Shown here: positions 1 to 9,077 of the stretch, piece by piece
Layout: each line of letters begins with the position of its first letter
How positions within the stretch are numbered: position 1 is the stretch's first letter
Made by a program: the position numbers and the translations under genes
Assembly: GCF_900106555.1 (NCBI RefSeq)
Contig: NZ_FNOE01000011.1
Span: 1-64,000 of the forward strand
Length of the DNA stretch: 64,000 nt
From: Nitrosomonas oligotropha
Lineage (GTDB): Bacteria; Pseudomonadota; Gammaproteobacteria; Burkholderiales; Nitrosomonadaceae
Direction: 5' to 3'
The notes under the pieces: generated by a model
Told to the model about the DNA's origin: nothing
The model's input: only the letters and a program-made list of their open reading frames with translations
The model's database searches: none

Positions 1-155
1 TGTAGCCTGGCTCGTTTCAGTACGTCATAAATCGTTGGGCGGCTGACGTGGAAGTGTTCTGCCAGCTGAACTACCTTCCACAACCGGGTTTGATATAGCC
101 GCCAGATTTCCTGACGATCCAATAATGTTAAGCGAGTGCGTTTGTGTATGTTCAT
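1..155 (-). CDS. Transposase N-terminus (IS481-like), runs off window
   Basis: Translating the minus strand from the ATG at 155 gives about 51 residues beginning MNIHKRTRLT and continuing into a helix-turn-helix stretch (LAEHFHVSRPTIYDVLKR). The frame is still open at base 1. This start and DNA-binding helix resemble the N-terminal HTH of IS481-family transposases; the catalytic DDE core would lie outside the window. An AGGA ribosome site lies about 11 bases upstream, in the loop of a perfect inverted repeat (157-180). The family assignment rests on the N-terminus only; another HTH transposase family sharing this domain is possible. Confidence 0.72.
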   Translation of the reverse strand, partial: MNIHKRTRLTLLDRQEIWRLYQTRLWKVVQLAEHFHVSRPTIYDVLKRARL

Positions 156-156
156 C

Positions 157-180
157 TACAGTATTCTCCTGAATACTGTA
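157..180. repeat. 10-bp perfect inverted repeat around the transposase SD
   Basis: TACAGTATTC and GAATACTGTA are perfect reverse complements separated by only TCCT. On the minus strand the loop is AGGA, the likely Shine-Dalgarno of the transposase. The hairpin could limit transposase translation or be an operator. It is seen directly; its role is inferred. Confidence 0.6.
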
Positions 181-187
181 AACAACG

Positions 188-502
188 CTAGGAATTCTTA
201 CAATTCAGTGATTGCAGATCGGTGAGATTTTCCAATTCCTTCAGATCGGTTAATTGTTCACACCAGGAAAGATTCAGTGATTGCAGATCGGCCAAGTTTT
301 CCAACACTGATAGATTTTGCAGCCAGTAGCAGTTGGACAAATCCAGCAACTTTAGCCAATGCAATTGTCCGAGCGAAGTTGGCAAATCGACAATGCGCAA
401 ACTGCTCAAATCGAGTTGTTTTGCGCTTGTCACCCGCGCCTGCTCGATCAGCCGTTCGGCTTCCTGGTACGATTTCTCATTGATGATGTTGATCTTGTTC
501 AT
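188..502 (-). pseudogene. Leucine-rich-repeat protein, truncated by the IS
   Basis: The 104-residue frame starts MNKINIINEK and contains about four leucine-rich repeats of the form L-x-x-L-x-L-S/N (LKLLDLSNC, LQSLNLSWC, LQSLN). The last repeat is interrupted mid-unit and the protein ends in CKNS-stop inside IS sequence. Intact LRR proteins of this kind are much longer, often carrying further repeats or ROCO-type GTPase domains; none of that remains here. The start has no strong ribosome site. I read it as the 5' remnant of a gene cut by the neighbouring insertion. Confidence 0.7.
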
Positions 503-588
503 GTTTTATCAGTAGCTTTGATTGATCCGGCTAGCCAGTTGATTTCAGTTCTTGCTGGCACTAAAACCGAGAAAACGTAACCCAAAAA

Positions 589-1431
589 CTATCCCAGTTG
601 CGCCCGGTGATACTGTAAATGCTCACCCACAAACGTGCTGATAAAGTAATAACTGTGATCGTACCCTTGATGATAGCGCAGTGTCAGTTGCTGGCCGGCG
701 GCGTCGCAGGCTTGTTCCAATGCCTCGGGGAAGAGTTGTGTGGTTAGGAATTGGTCGTTGAATCCTTGATCGACGAGCAGATTGGGGATGCGGTGTCCGG
801 CTTGGAGCAGTGCGGTGGTGTCGTAGGGTTGCCAGTCTTGCGGGTTTTCGCCGAGGTAGTGGCTGAATGCTTTTTGTCCCCACGGGCAGCGTATCGGTGC
901 ACAGATCGGCGCGAATGCAGAGACCGAGTGGAATAGATCGGGGTAACGCAGTGCCAGAGTCAAAGCACCGTGTCCGCCCATCGAATGACCGAAGATGCCG
1001 ATGCGGTTTGGGTCTGCGGGAAATTGTTCGATGATGATGTTGCGTAGTTCCTGCGTGATGTAGCTTTCCATGCGGTAATGCTTCGACCACGGCGTTTGTG
1101 TTGCGTCGAGATAAAACCCCGCACCGGCGCCGAAGTCCCACGCGTCGGTTTCGCCGGGGATGCCAGTTTGGCGCGGGCTGGTGTCCATCGTGACCAGCAT
1201 TAAGCCGAGCTCGGCGGCATAGCGCTGCGCCCCGGCTTTGATCATGAAAGTTTCTTCGGTGCAGGTCAGTCCGGCGAGGAAAAACAGCACGGGAACGGCG
1301 TGGTCTTTGGCTTGCGGCGGTTGATAAACCGAGAAGCGCATCGGCAGGCCGATCACCGTGGATGGATGCTGATAATAGCCTTGGATGCCGCCAAAACAGT
1401 GGTGCAGGCTGCGGGTTTCGAGTGCCGTCAC
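589..1431 (-). CDS. fghA: S-formylglutathione hydrolase
   Basis: This 280-residue esterase-D-family enzyme hydrolyses S-formylglutathione to formate and glutathione, the second step of cytoplasmic glutathione-dependent formaldehyde detoxification. The nucleophile elbow GHSMGG places the catalytic Ser at about residue 150; the Asp in DQGFNDQF (about 226) and the His in YDHSYYF (about 259) complete the triad. Length is normal for the family. The start is GTG, only two bases after the TGA of frmA, so the two genes are almost certainly co-translated. The pairing with class III alcohol dehydrogenase makes the assignment secure. Confidence 0.93.
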   Translation of the reverse strand: MTALETRSLHHCFGGIQGYYQHPSTVIGLPMRFSVYQPPQAKDHAVPVLFFLAGLTCTEETFMIKAGAQRYAAELGLMLVTMDTSPRQTGIPGETDAWDFGAGAGFYLDATQTPWSKHYRMESYITQELRNIIIEQFPADPNRIGIFGHSMGGHGALTLALRYPDLFHSVSAFAPICAPIRCPWGQKAFSHYLGENPQDWQPYDTTALLQAGHRIPNLLVDQGFNDQFLTTQLFPEALEQACDAAGQQLTLRYHQGYDHSYYFISTFVGEHLQYHRAQLG

Positions 1432-1433
1432 GA

Positions 1434-2540
1434 TCAGTAAATCACCACGGAGCGGATCGATTCACCGGCTTTCATCAGGCGGAAGCCCTCGTTGATGTTG
1501 TCCAGTGTCAGCGTGTGCGTGATGAGCGAGTCGATGTCGATTTTGCCTTCCATGTACCAGTCGACGATTTTCGGCACATCGGTGCGGCCGCGTGCGCCGC
1601 CGAACGCGGAGCCTTCCCATTTGCGCCCGGTGACGAGCTGGAACGGCCGGGTGCTGATTTCCGCACCGGCTTCGGCGACACCGATGATGATGCTGCGTCC
1701 CCAGCCTTTGTGCGTGCATTCGAGCGCCTGGCGCATCACTTTGGTGCTGCCGATGCACTCAAAACTGTAATCCGCGCCGCCGTCGGTCAGTTGCACTACC
1801 GCGTCGACGATGTTCGGTACATCGTTCGGGTTGATGAAATGCGTCATGCCGAATTTGCGCGCCATCGCTTCGCGTTCGGGGTTGATGTCGATGCCGATGA
1901 TTTTATCGGCACCGACCATGCGCGCGCCTTGAATGACGTTCAAACCGATGCCGCCCAAACCGAACACGGCGACATTCGCGCCTGCTTCGACTTTGGCGGT
2001 ATAAATCACCGCGCCGATGCCAGTGGTGACACCGCAGCCGATGTAACACACTTTATCGAATGGCGCATCTTCGCGGATTTTCGCCAGTGCGATTTCGGGA
2101 ACGACGGTGTAATTGGAGAAAGTCGATGTGCCCATGTAATGGAACAGCGGCTTGCCGTCGATGGAAAAACGCGAGGTACTGTCGGGCATCAAGCCCTTGC
2201 CTTGGGTGCTGCGGATGGCCTGGCACAGATTGGTTTTTTTCGACAGGCAGAATTTACATTCGCGGCATTCCGGTGTGTACAGCGGAATGACGTGGTCGCC
2301 TTTGCGCAGCGATTTGACGTTAGGGCCGACATCGACTACCACGCCCGCGCCTTCATGACCGAGAATGGCCGGAAATAAACCTTCCGGATCGGCGCCGGAC
2401 AAGGTGTAATAATCGGTGTGGCAAATGCCGGTGGCTTTGATTTCGACCAGTACTTCGCCGGATTTGGGGCCGGTCAGGTCGATTTCTTCAATCGTCAACG
2501 GTTGACCGGCTTTCCAGGCGACAGCGGCTTTTGTTTTCAT
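1434..2540 (-). CDS. frmA: S-(hydroxymethyl)glutathione dehydrogenase (class III ADH)
   Basis: A 368-residue zinc-dependent class III alcohol dehydrogenase that oxidises S-hydroxymethylglutathione to S-formylglutathione with NAD. The catalytic zinc ligands C40 and GHE (61-63) are visible. The structural zinc cysteines lie in ECRECKFC plus CQ at about 92-106, and the nucleotide loop is GLGGIGLN. It sits between the phosphatase gene (5-bp gap upstream) and fghA (2-bp gap downstream), forming an operon-like run. In an ammonia oxidiser this would clear endogenous formaldehyde; it may also act as nitrosoglutathione reductase, a known side activity of the family and relevant where NO is made. Confidence 0.95.
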   Translation of the reverse strand: MKTKAAVAWKAGQPLTIEEIDLTGPKSGEVLVEIKATGICHTDYYTLSGADPEGLFPAILGHEGAGVVVDVGPNVKSLRKGDHVIPLYTPECRECKFCLSKKTNLCQAIRSTQGKGLMPDSTSRFSIDGKPLFHYMGTSTFSNYTVVPEIALAKIREDAPFDKVCYIGCGVTTGIGAVIYTAKVEAGANVAVFGLGGIGLNVIQGARMVGADKIIGIDINPEREAMARKFGMTHFINPNDVPNIVDAVVQLTDGGADYSFECIGSTKVMRQALECTHKGWGRSIIIGVAEAGAEISTRPFQLVTGRKWEGSAFGGARGRTDVPKIVDWYMEGKIDIDSLITHTLTLDNINEGFRLMKAGESIRSVVIY

Positions 2541-2545
2541 GGGAA

Positions 2546-3046
2546 TTATCCTTGTTGTGTATTGATAGTACGCAGATGCGCCAGCAGACCCTGGCTGGCT
2601 TCCTCGACCATATCCAGCACCAGCTCAAATCCTTGTTGTCCGCCGAAATACGGGTCGGGCACTTCGGTGTCCGCCTCGGCGCTGGGCGCATATTGCATGA
2701 ATAATTGGATCTTGTTGACATGCTGCCGCGGGCTGCGTTGCAGCAGTAACGTGAGATTTTCCTTGTCCATCGCCAGAATATAGTCGAATTCCTCGAAATC
2801 GCTGGACTCCACCGCGCGGGCGCGTAGTTCGTGCATTTTGTATCCACGCTGTAATGCCGTGCTTTGCGCGCGATGATCCGGCGGGTCGCCGATGTGGTAG
2901 GCGTGAGTTCCGGCGGAATCCACGTGAATCAGATGATCAACCCCGGCAGCTTTGACATGGTGCCGGAATACCGCATCCGCCGTTGGCGAGCGGCAAATAT
3001 TGCCCATACAGACAAATAATACTTTTATTTTTTTATCCTTGTTCAT
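2546..3046 (-). CDS. Low-molecular-weight protein-tyrosine phosphatase
   Basis: A 166-residue cytoplasmic phosphatase. The P-loop CMGNICRS (Cys13, Arg19; CX5R) near the N-terminus and the general-acid loop VPDPYFGG near residue 120 are diagnostic of the low-molecular-weight tyrosine phosphatase family. Family members dephosphorylate tyrosine kinases of exopolysaccharide export or other phosphotyrosine proteins; no such kinase lies in this window, so the substrate is unknown. It is the first gene of a close-packed run with frmA and fghA. The functional link to formaldehyde metabolism is not obvious and may only be shared transcription. Confidence 0.88.
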   Translation of the reverse strand: MNKDKKIKVLFVCMGNICRSPTADAVFRHHVKAAGVDHLIHVDSAGTHAYHIGDPPDHRAQSTALQRGYKMHELRARAVESSDFEEFDYILAMDKENLTLLLQRSPRQHVNKIQLFMQYAPSAEADTEVPDPYFGGQQGFELVLDMVEEASQGLLAHLRTINTQQG

Positions 3047-3089
3047 AACCCATCAATTCAAATCAGATTGCAAAAGCAGCAAGTCCAAA

Positions 3090-3317
3090 CGGAATCGTTT
3101 GAAAAATGCAGCGCAGAGATTAACACGACACCGCGCAAAACGAAATTCGGCTGCGTTGCGAAGCGCGGAAATACGCTCACAGTCTGCTGTAGTTGATTTT
3201 ACCCGGAATCGTTTGAAAAATGCAGCGCAGAGATTAACACGACACCGCGCAAAACGAAATTCGGCTGCGTTGCGAAGCGCGGAAATACGCTCACAGTCTG
3301 CTGTAGTTGATTTTACC
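3090..3317. repeat. Two exact tandem copies of a 114-bp unit
   Basis: Bases 3090-3203 and 3204-3317 are identical. The unit begins CGGAATCGTTTGAAAA and ends GTAGTTGATTTTACC. It contains a CCGCGC...GCGCGG inverted pair with an inner GCAA/TTGC pair, so each copy can fold. Because 114 is a multiple of three, an open frame runs through both copies, but no ribosome site or known protein supports coding. The absence of any mismatch means either a recent duplication or ongoing homogenisation. It fills most of the 350-bp gap between the phosphatase and subtilase genes. Confidence 0.95.
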
Positions 3318-3399
3318 GGGTGAAGTGGGGTTGCGAAACCGGACGCGGAATGAAATGCTCCGGCACTGCCGTGCGGAGGCGTTATTTCAGATGATGAAA

Positions 3400-4710
3400 T
3401 TAACTGCCCGTTTGCTGTTTTGGGGTTCTTGAGGTTTTTACGCTGATGGTACTGAACAGTTTGTTCTTATTGAATAACTGGTAGAAAGTGGGTTCGTTGG
3501 CTTTTTCCAGCAATCTGGAGATCTCTTGATGCGTCAGATTGCGGTTGATTTGCAGCAGCAGGGCGGTAAGGCCCGAAACGTGCGCTGTCGCGAGGGAGTT
3601 ACCGGACACAAAATCGTACGTTCCCTTGGGCAGCGTCGTCAGTATTTCTTGCCCTGGTGCGGAGATGGTGAGGGCATCACTATCATGGGACGATGGCGTG
3701 ATGGTGTTATGCGTGCTGCGAACTGCGATAACGCCCGGTTGCTGTGCTGGGAACCCGGACTTGCTATCGTTTCTATCTGCTTGCGAAGCGATGATGATCA
3801 TGCCTTTTTGCACGGCTTTCTCGATTAATCTGGCCAACAGCGGATCATGTGGTCCGGTTAAGCTGAGATTGAGCACATCGACTTTCATTTGTATGGCGGT
3901 ATTGAGCGCGAGCGCCAAGGTAAAGCTATTGCAAGCCGCCTCGAAACTACCGGTTTTTATTTCCCAGCAGGCTTTCAATCCGATCACGTGGCTATCCGGC
4001 GCGATACCGACGATGCCCTGTCCATTGTTCGGTTTGGCCGCAATGACACCCGCTATGGCGGTGCCATGCAGATCGTTGAGCGATTCCGGAGATTTCCGGG
4101 TGACAAAATCTTTAGTTTGCTGAATTTGGCCTTGCAAATCGGGATGCGTCGCGTCGATTCCGGTATCGATAATGGCGATGGTTATATTTTTGCCGGTTGC
4201 GTGATTGTGTATTTCGGCCAGATTCATCGACTGGATATTGAATTGTAGGCGGTAATAAGGATCGCTGTAACTATTCGCCATGACCTTAAAAGTGCTCATC
4301 GTTTGAACATTATCAACACGGTCATCTTCGCTTAAGGCCTTGATGATTGCGTCCACGGATTGGTCTTCGTCAATCAGATAGACGACACAATGCTCACCGA
4401 TTTCCCGGATTGGCCACTGCGACAGGATTGTCAGTTTGTAATCCGCTTCAATACTGGAGGCGACTCTTTTTCCCCAAGTTGAACTGCTGTATTCGCCTCG
4501 GCGGCGATAGGATTGGTTTGCTACGCCAACCGGGATGCGGTCGATGTGTTTGTCGGTGTAGGTGACTAAGATAATCCGGTCGGCTTGCGTGCTATCGAAA
4601 AGCTGAGGATCAACAAAAAATTCCTGTTCGGCACTGGCGGGTAAAACAACCAGCATCGCCATGAGTAACGAAAAGAAAAATGCATGGATGCGCACGCGCT
4701 TAGTTTGCAT
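3400..4710 (-). CDS. Secreted subtilase (S8) serine protease
   Basis: A 436-residue protease with an N-terminal signal peptide (hydrophobic 10-25, cleavage near ASA-EQ). A roughly 100-residue pro-region (46-145) follows, then a subtilisin catalytic domain. The triad is visible: Asp182 in IIDTGID, His215 in DLHGTAIAG, Ser372 in SGNSLATAHVSG; Asn281 in NLSLTGP fits the oxyanion hole. The pro-region ends in a strand-helix-strand pattern (VVYLID...IIKALSEDDRV) reminiscent of I9-type propeptides. The ATG overlaps the TAA of the anti-sigma gene by one base (TAATG), so it is translationally coupled to it and downstream of an ECF sigma factor. The substrate is unknown; see the findings for a proposed regulatory link. 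Confidence 0.88.
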   Translation of the reverse strand: MQTKRVRIHAFFFSLLMAMLVVLPASAEQEFFVDPQLFDSTQADRIILVTYTDKHIDRIPVGVANQSYRRRGEYSSSTWGKRVASSIEADYKLTILSQWPIREIGEHCVVYLIDEDQSVDAIIKALSEDDRVDNVQTMSTFKVMANSYSDPYYRLQFNIQSMNLAEIHNHATGKNITIAIIDTGIDATHPDLQGQIQQTKDFVTRKSPESLNDLHGTAIAGVIAAKPNNGQGIVGIAPDSHVIGLKACWEIKTGSFEAACNSFTLALALNTAIQMKVDVLNLSLTGPHDPLLARLIEKAVQKGMIIIASQADRNDSKSGFPAQQPGVIAVRSTHNTITPSSHDSDALTISAPGQEILTTLPKGTYDFVSGNSLATAHVSGLTALLLQINRNLTHQEISRLLEKANEPTFYQLFNKNKLFSTISVKTSRTPKQQTGS

Positions 4711-5423
4711 TAGCGTATATCCTGACCGGCTGGTTGCAATCCTTGAACCAGTTCGGCAAAAATGACCTGGGTATTGTTACGTAAATAGGCGATGGCATCG
4801 TCGACTTCTTGCGGGCGCGTGTGCCGGTTACCGATTTGAATTTCATAAATGCCATTTTCCGAAGGCCCTTGAACGATACGGCCCGAGACGCTGTGCAAGA
4901 TGGCTCCGATTTGTTTGGAATCCGGTTGATCTGCAAAGACGATGCGTACCCGATTGTGTGCCGGTGTATTTTCCGGTGCGGTGGCGAGTGTTCTGTATTC
5001 CGCTGTCACAGCAGTTTGCTCTGCCGGTAAATGCAACATGAACGGCATGGCCAGCAATAATAAACTCGCTGCCAAGGCGGTATGTTTTACAAAGCCGAGG
5101 GGCTGGCTGGAAGGAAATTTGGATGCTTCGCTGGGCTGGTTATGCTGAGTAAAAGGGCGGATGATAGATTGACGCTCAATGCGCTTTCTCAGTTGTGCGA
5201 AAGCAGCCTGCGAAACTTGCCGCAGAAGATCTGTTTGTTGCATTTCTTCAAATAGTTGCTGTTGCTGTTGCAGCTCAATTCTGCAGGCTATGCACGTCCT
5301 TACGTGATTTCTCACTCGATCTTTCTCAACAGCGTCCAAGGAGTGATTAACATACCAGGGGAGGAGATTCCATACTTTCTGGTGCTCGTTTTTACCCATG
5401 ACATTGATCATTGTAGAGGACAT
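4710..5423 (-). CDS. Membrane anti-sigma factor with propeptide-like outer domain
   Basis: A 237-residue single-pass protein. Residues 11-60 carry a zinc-binding anti-sigma motif with His40, Cys44 and Cys47 (H-x3-C-x2-C). A hydrophobic segment at about 114-132 would span the inner membrane. Residues 158-226 form a periplasmic domain of beta-alpha-beta character (VRIVFADQ, GRIVQGPSENGIYEIQIG, AIAYLRNNTQVIFAELV) that resembles subtilase propeptides. It starts three bases after the sigma-factor stop and its own stop overlaps the protease start. By family knowledge it should hold the ECF sigma factor at the membrane. What triggers release is not known. A run of glutamines (51-56) follows the zinc motif. 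Confidence 0.82.
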   Translation of the reverse strand: MSSTMINVMGKNEHQKVWNLLPWYVNHSLDAVEKDRVRNHVRTCIACRIELQQQQQLFEEMQQTDLLRQVSQAAFAQLRKRIERQSIIRPFTQHNQPSEASKFPSSQPLGFVKHTALAASLLLLAMPFMLHLPAEQTAVTAEYRTLATAPENTPAHNRVRIVFADQPDSKQIGAILHSVSGRIVQGPSENGIYEIQIGNRHTRPQEVDDAIAYLRNNTQVIFAELVQGLQPAGQDIR

Positions 5424-5426
5424 CGT

Positions 5427-6029
5427 TTAACTCCTGCCTTTAAGCTCTGGAAGTAATTTCGCTAAAATTTTTCGTGCATGAAACATTCTGGTTTTTACTG
5501 TATTCTCAGGGCATTGCATGATTTCTGCAATTTCATTGTAATGCAGCCCTTGATAATAGGTCATCTCTACCACAGCGCGCTGTTCCGGGGATAAATTATC
5601 AAAGCCTGCTTCCAGCCAGTTACTGATCTCCAGCTGCGAAACCCACTGCGCTGCGGGATTGGGAAAGTAATCCAGTTCATCGTTGAATTCAACGGACCGG
5701 TCTTCTCTGATCAAGCTTTGTTCGATACTTTTTAATGCTTTGAAATACGCAATGCCGAGAATCCAGGTGGACGGGCGGCATGTTTGATCGTAGGTCGATG
5801 CTTTTTCCCACACCACATACATCACGTCATTAATAATTTCTTCAATGTAATCATGCCGCCGGGTAATGTGGAAAATGAACTGGTACAAGCGGTCAAAATA
5901 ACGTTGATACAGCTGTTCAAAAGCTTTTCCATTACCGCCCGCAGTTTCGGCGATCAGATTCCGTTCCTTAACTTGCTGTTCGTTCGAGTTAAAAGATTTT
6001 CTTACTTTAGACTCGGGCAATTCACTCAT
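5427..6029 (-). CDS. ECF-type RNA polymerase sigma factor
   Basis: A 200-residue sigma-70 family protein with only regions 2 and 4, as in extracytoplasmic-function sigma factors. Region 2 lies around residues 35-80 (YQRYFDRLYQFIFHITRR, then INDVMYVVWEKA). Region 4 lies around 145-190 (LSPEQRAVVEMTYYQG, then HYNEIAEIMQCPENTVKTR), with its helix-turn-helix. It is the first gene of a tight three-gene operon with an anti-sigma factor and a subtilase. Such sigma factors usually autoregulate their operon; I could not identify the promoter by eye in the 100-bp upstream gap. Confidence 0.9.
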   Translation of the reverse strand: MSELPESKVRKSFNSNEQQVKERNLIAETAGGNGKAFEQLYQRYFDRLYQFIFHITRRHDYIEEIINDVMYVVWEKASTYDQTCRPSTWILGIAYFKALKSIEQSLIREDRSVEFNDELDYFPNPAAQWVSQLEISNWLEAGFDNLSPEQRAVVEMTYYQGLHYNEIAEIMQCPENTVKTRMFHARKILAKLLPELKGRS

Positions 6030-6128
6030 GGTGTTTCATAATCGCTATGACTACTGATTAAGTCTCGGTAAATTTGCCCTGTTTATTCCGTGTGGCGGCT
6101 TAAAAGTTCATTGCGGCAGAAATAAAAA

Positions 6129-6854
6129 TCAAAATCCGACGGTGATAGAGAATAAAACACGGTTATCAACCACATGCGGCCGGAATTGCCAGCCTGCAAT
6201 ATGTTCTTTTTCAGCGCCTAAATCCAATCCGGAATAGTAGCGGACATCGACACCGATATTCGGAGAAAAATGCCAAGTCACGCCGGAAGTCCAATACAGA
6301 TAATCATAGTGCAGCACTTTCTTCTGTTGGCTGTAGCCGAATGTGCCTGACATTTCGATGGAGCTGGTGATCGGGTAGCGTCCAGTAATTTCATAATTGA
6401 ATGACATATGGTTTTGCTGGTAGCCGTTCTCGGAGAAACTAAAGTTGGCTGATAGCAAATCGCGGAAATGTGTATGCAAGTAAAATTCATTGTAATCAAC
6501 ATTCTGACCGAAGATTTTGCCCGTGAAAATATAACGGGTCCACTCCGCATTAAAGCGCCAATCGTCCGATAGCTGATAGGCCCAACCGGCATAGGGTTTG
6601 AATTCAGCATCGGAACGCGCGGCGAATCCCTGATCGGCAAAATTGACCGTTGAAGCAAAAGTGCCGAGATAAAGCCCCGATTTAAACCCGTAGTCGATAT
6701 TGAGCTGCGCGGCGGGTTTTCCATCGCTTTTGGAGTAACCGCGCCAAATATAATCGGTAGTGCCGGTTACGCTGGCGCTTAGCTGAGCATAAGCGCTGAT
6801 CGGGTAACCCAGAATGAACAGCAATCCTAGCAGTCGATGGTTTTTTATTTTCAT
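6129..6854 (-). CDS. TorF-family putative outer-membrane porin
   Basis: A 241-residue protein with a signal peptide (hydrophobic 8-22, cleavage near AYA-QL). The mature part is rich in alternating aromatic/polar beta-strands and begins with LSASVTGTTDYIWRGYSKS, characteristic of the TorF/Gcw_chp family of predicted outer-membrane proteins. It ends in a terminal aromatic strand (RVLFSITVGF) expected for BAM-dependent insertion. It lies 100 bp downstream of the sigma-factor start, on the same strand but transcribed toward it, so it has its own upstream region rather than belonging to the sigma operon promoter. The transported substrate is unknown. Confidence 0.8.
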   Translation of the reverse strand: MKIKNHRLLGLLFILGYPISAYAQLSASVTGTTDYIWRGYSKSDGKPAAQLNIDYGFKSGLYLGTFASTVNFADQGFAARSDAEFKPYAGWAYQLSDDWRFNAEWTRYIFTGKIFGQNVDYNEFYLHTHFRDLLSANFSFSENGYQQNHMSFNYEITGRYPITSSIEMSGTFGYSQQKKVLHYDYLYWTSGVTWHFSPNIGVDVRYYSGLDLGAEKEHIAGWQFRPHVVDNRVLFSITVGF

Positions 6855-7552
6855 GGATTATGGACGCGAATGATTAAACCATCGATTGTTTTAAAGTGAT
6901 TCAGTGCCGGGTAACGAGAAAGGGAGTTTAGTGGATAAATTAAAATTCAAAATGGATTTCCAGTAGGAAATTTTAACATCATGGCGTAGTAATCTTTGCG
7001 ATCTATAAATTCATGCGCAGTTCAAGCAATTGATTGTTAATGAATTAATTGCATATTATTGTGTGTCTATAAGCACACTTAAACCCATGGAGCAAAAAAT
7101 CTTTATCAACGTTGAACCTTTTTCTGCTCTGCCGGAATAAACGCACAGAAGAAAAATTATTTTAAGTAGGTCACCTCGTTAGGAGATTTAAAGATTGAAA
7201 ATACTTTACGGAACACCGGCGCTTATAAGGTTTGATTTGATCACTGCATCAAATGCCTATGAGCAAGGAATGGGAGGTACAGGTTAACTTTTATGAAAAT
7301 ATCTGCTTTGTGAAGTGTGCGTTATTTCAATTGAGCTCGATTCTGCTCTCAGGTTATACAGTATAAAAAAATATTTTAAAAATTGACTCAGATAATTCCT
7401 ACAGTTTGCCGTTATATATAAAAAATTGAGACGTAAGATTCCTGTGTTTTTTTCAGAAGAATCCGTAATCCCAAAATATTAAGCTGGGATGAGTCAAATT
7501 TTTCAGCTATCAATGAATTAATTTATATTGGAAAAGTGGAAGGAGTACTGAC
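6855..7552. other. 698-bp AT-rich intergenic region
   Basis: Between the TorF-like gene and the small gene at 7553 no convincing gene is seen. One 35-codon frame (ATG near 7258) and one 17-codon frame (ATG near 7087) lack ribosome sites. An inverted pair TTTGAT-N6-ATCAAA occurs at 7236-7253. The region is AT-rich and separates divergent genes, so it probably holds promoters for both. Confidence 0.6.
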
Positions 7553-7861
7553 ATGTCATTAAAAAATTCAATTAAGGGGTTTAAAGCTTATTTAGGCGAT
7601 AAAGAATCGCTGCTGGATACGAACTACAGAAGAATTGCGGATATGATCGAATTGCATTGGGGATACAAAGAATTTTATCAGCTCATCCAGAAATTGCTGG
7701 TTGTTGAAAAAGACCAGAACAGACAAGGATTTCCATTGGAAGTGTTACAGGAAATCTATGCCTTGCAGGAGTTGCACCAAAAAGAATTTCCTGCGCTCAA
7801 GATTTTAATCGATGATGGTTCCGCTTCACGGGCCAGAAACAAGAGCTCGTTGCTGGTATAG
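7553..7861 (+). CDS. Uncharacterised 102-residue protein
   Basis: I do not recognise this protein. It has no signal peptide or membrane segment, is predicted largely helical, and is moderately charged (LLVVEKDQNRQG, YALQELHQKEF). A good ribosome site (AAGGAG, eight bases before the ATG) and an upstream AT-rich region support expression. It is monocistronic: the upstream neighbour is divergent and the downstream L,D-transpeptidase gene is convergent. A small cytoplasmic regulatory or structural protein would fit, but nothing visible identifies a function. Confidence 0.6.
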   Translation: MSLKNSIKGFKAYLGDKESLLDTNYRRIADMIELHWGYKEFYQLIQKLLVVEKDQNRQGFPLEVLQEIYALQELHQKEFPALKILIDDGSASRARNKSSLLV

Positions 7862-7886
7862 GCATCTGCAAAAATGAGAATAACAA

Positions 7887-7964
7887 AGACGGGGCTGTTG
7901 TAAATACTCAATCTATTGCGCTGCGCTTAACGCCAGTAGGTTGCAAAAGTGCGGCGCCCCGTCT
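7887..7964. terminator. Long-range hairpin between convergent genes
   Basis: AGACGGGGC (7887-7895) and GCCCCGTCT (7956-7964) are perfect complements enclosing 60 bases with further short GC complementarity. It sits exactly between two convergent genes. There is no clear T-run, so this is a weak terminator candidate or a structured RNA end. Confidence 0.35.
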
Positions 7965-7971
7965 CAGGCTG

Positions 7972-9046
<1,075 letters not shown>

Positions 9047-9077
9047 TCACCATCAATTTTACTTTTAACCACTATCT

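Larger units (their letters stand above)
1..202 (-). mobile_element. End of an IS481-like insertion sequence
   Basis: The transposase frame and its upstream region stop abruptly at about base 202. There the minus strand reads TGTAAGAATTCC, consistent with the 5'-TGT terminus common in this family. Right next to it the leucine-rich-repeat coding sequence breaks: two repeats share CTGCAATCACTGAAT, then one continues as LRR sequence and the other enters the element. Only this end is visible, so the target duplication and the other terminal repeat cannot be checked. Confidence 0.6.

Noticed and set aside
1362-2378. 338-codon plus-strand frame opposite frmA
   Set aside because: Antisense to a well-supported zinc dehydrogenase; long shadow frame from GC-rich codons with no domain.
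2952-3323. 123-codon open frame through the two 114-bp repeat copies
   Set aside because: The frame exists because the repeat length is a multiple of three; it overlaps the phosphatase gene antisense, has no ribosome site and encodes only the repeat.
7236-7253. TTTGAT-N6-ATCAAA as a Crp/Fnr site
   Set aside because: FNR sites have four central bases and CRP half-sites are TGTGA; the pair is about 300 bp from the nearest start. Not enough to call.
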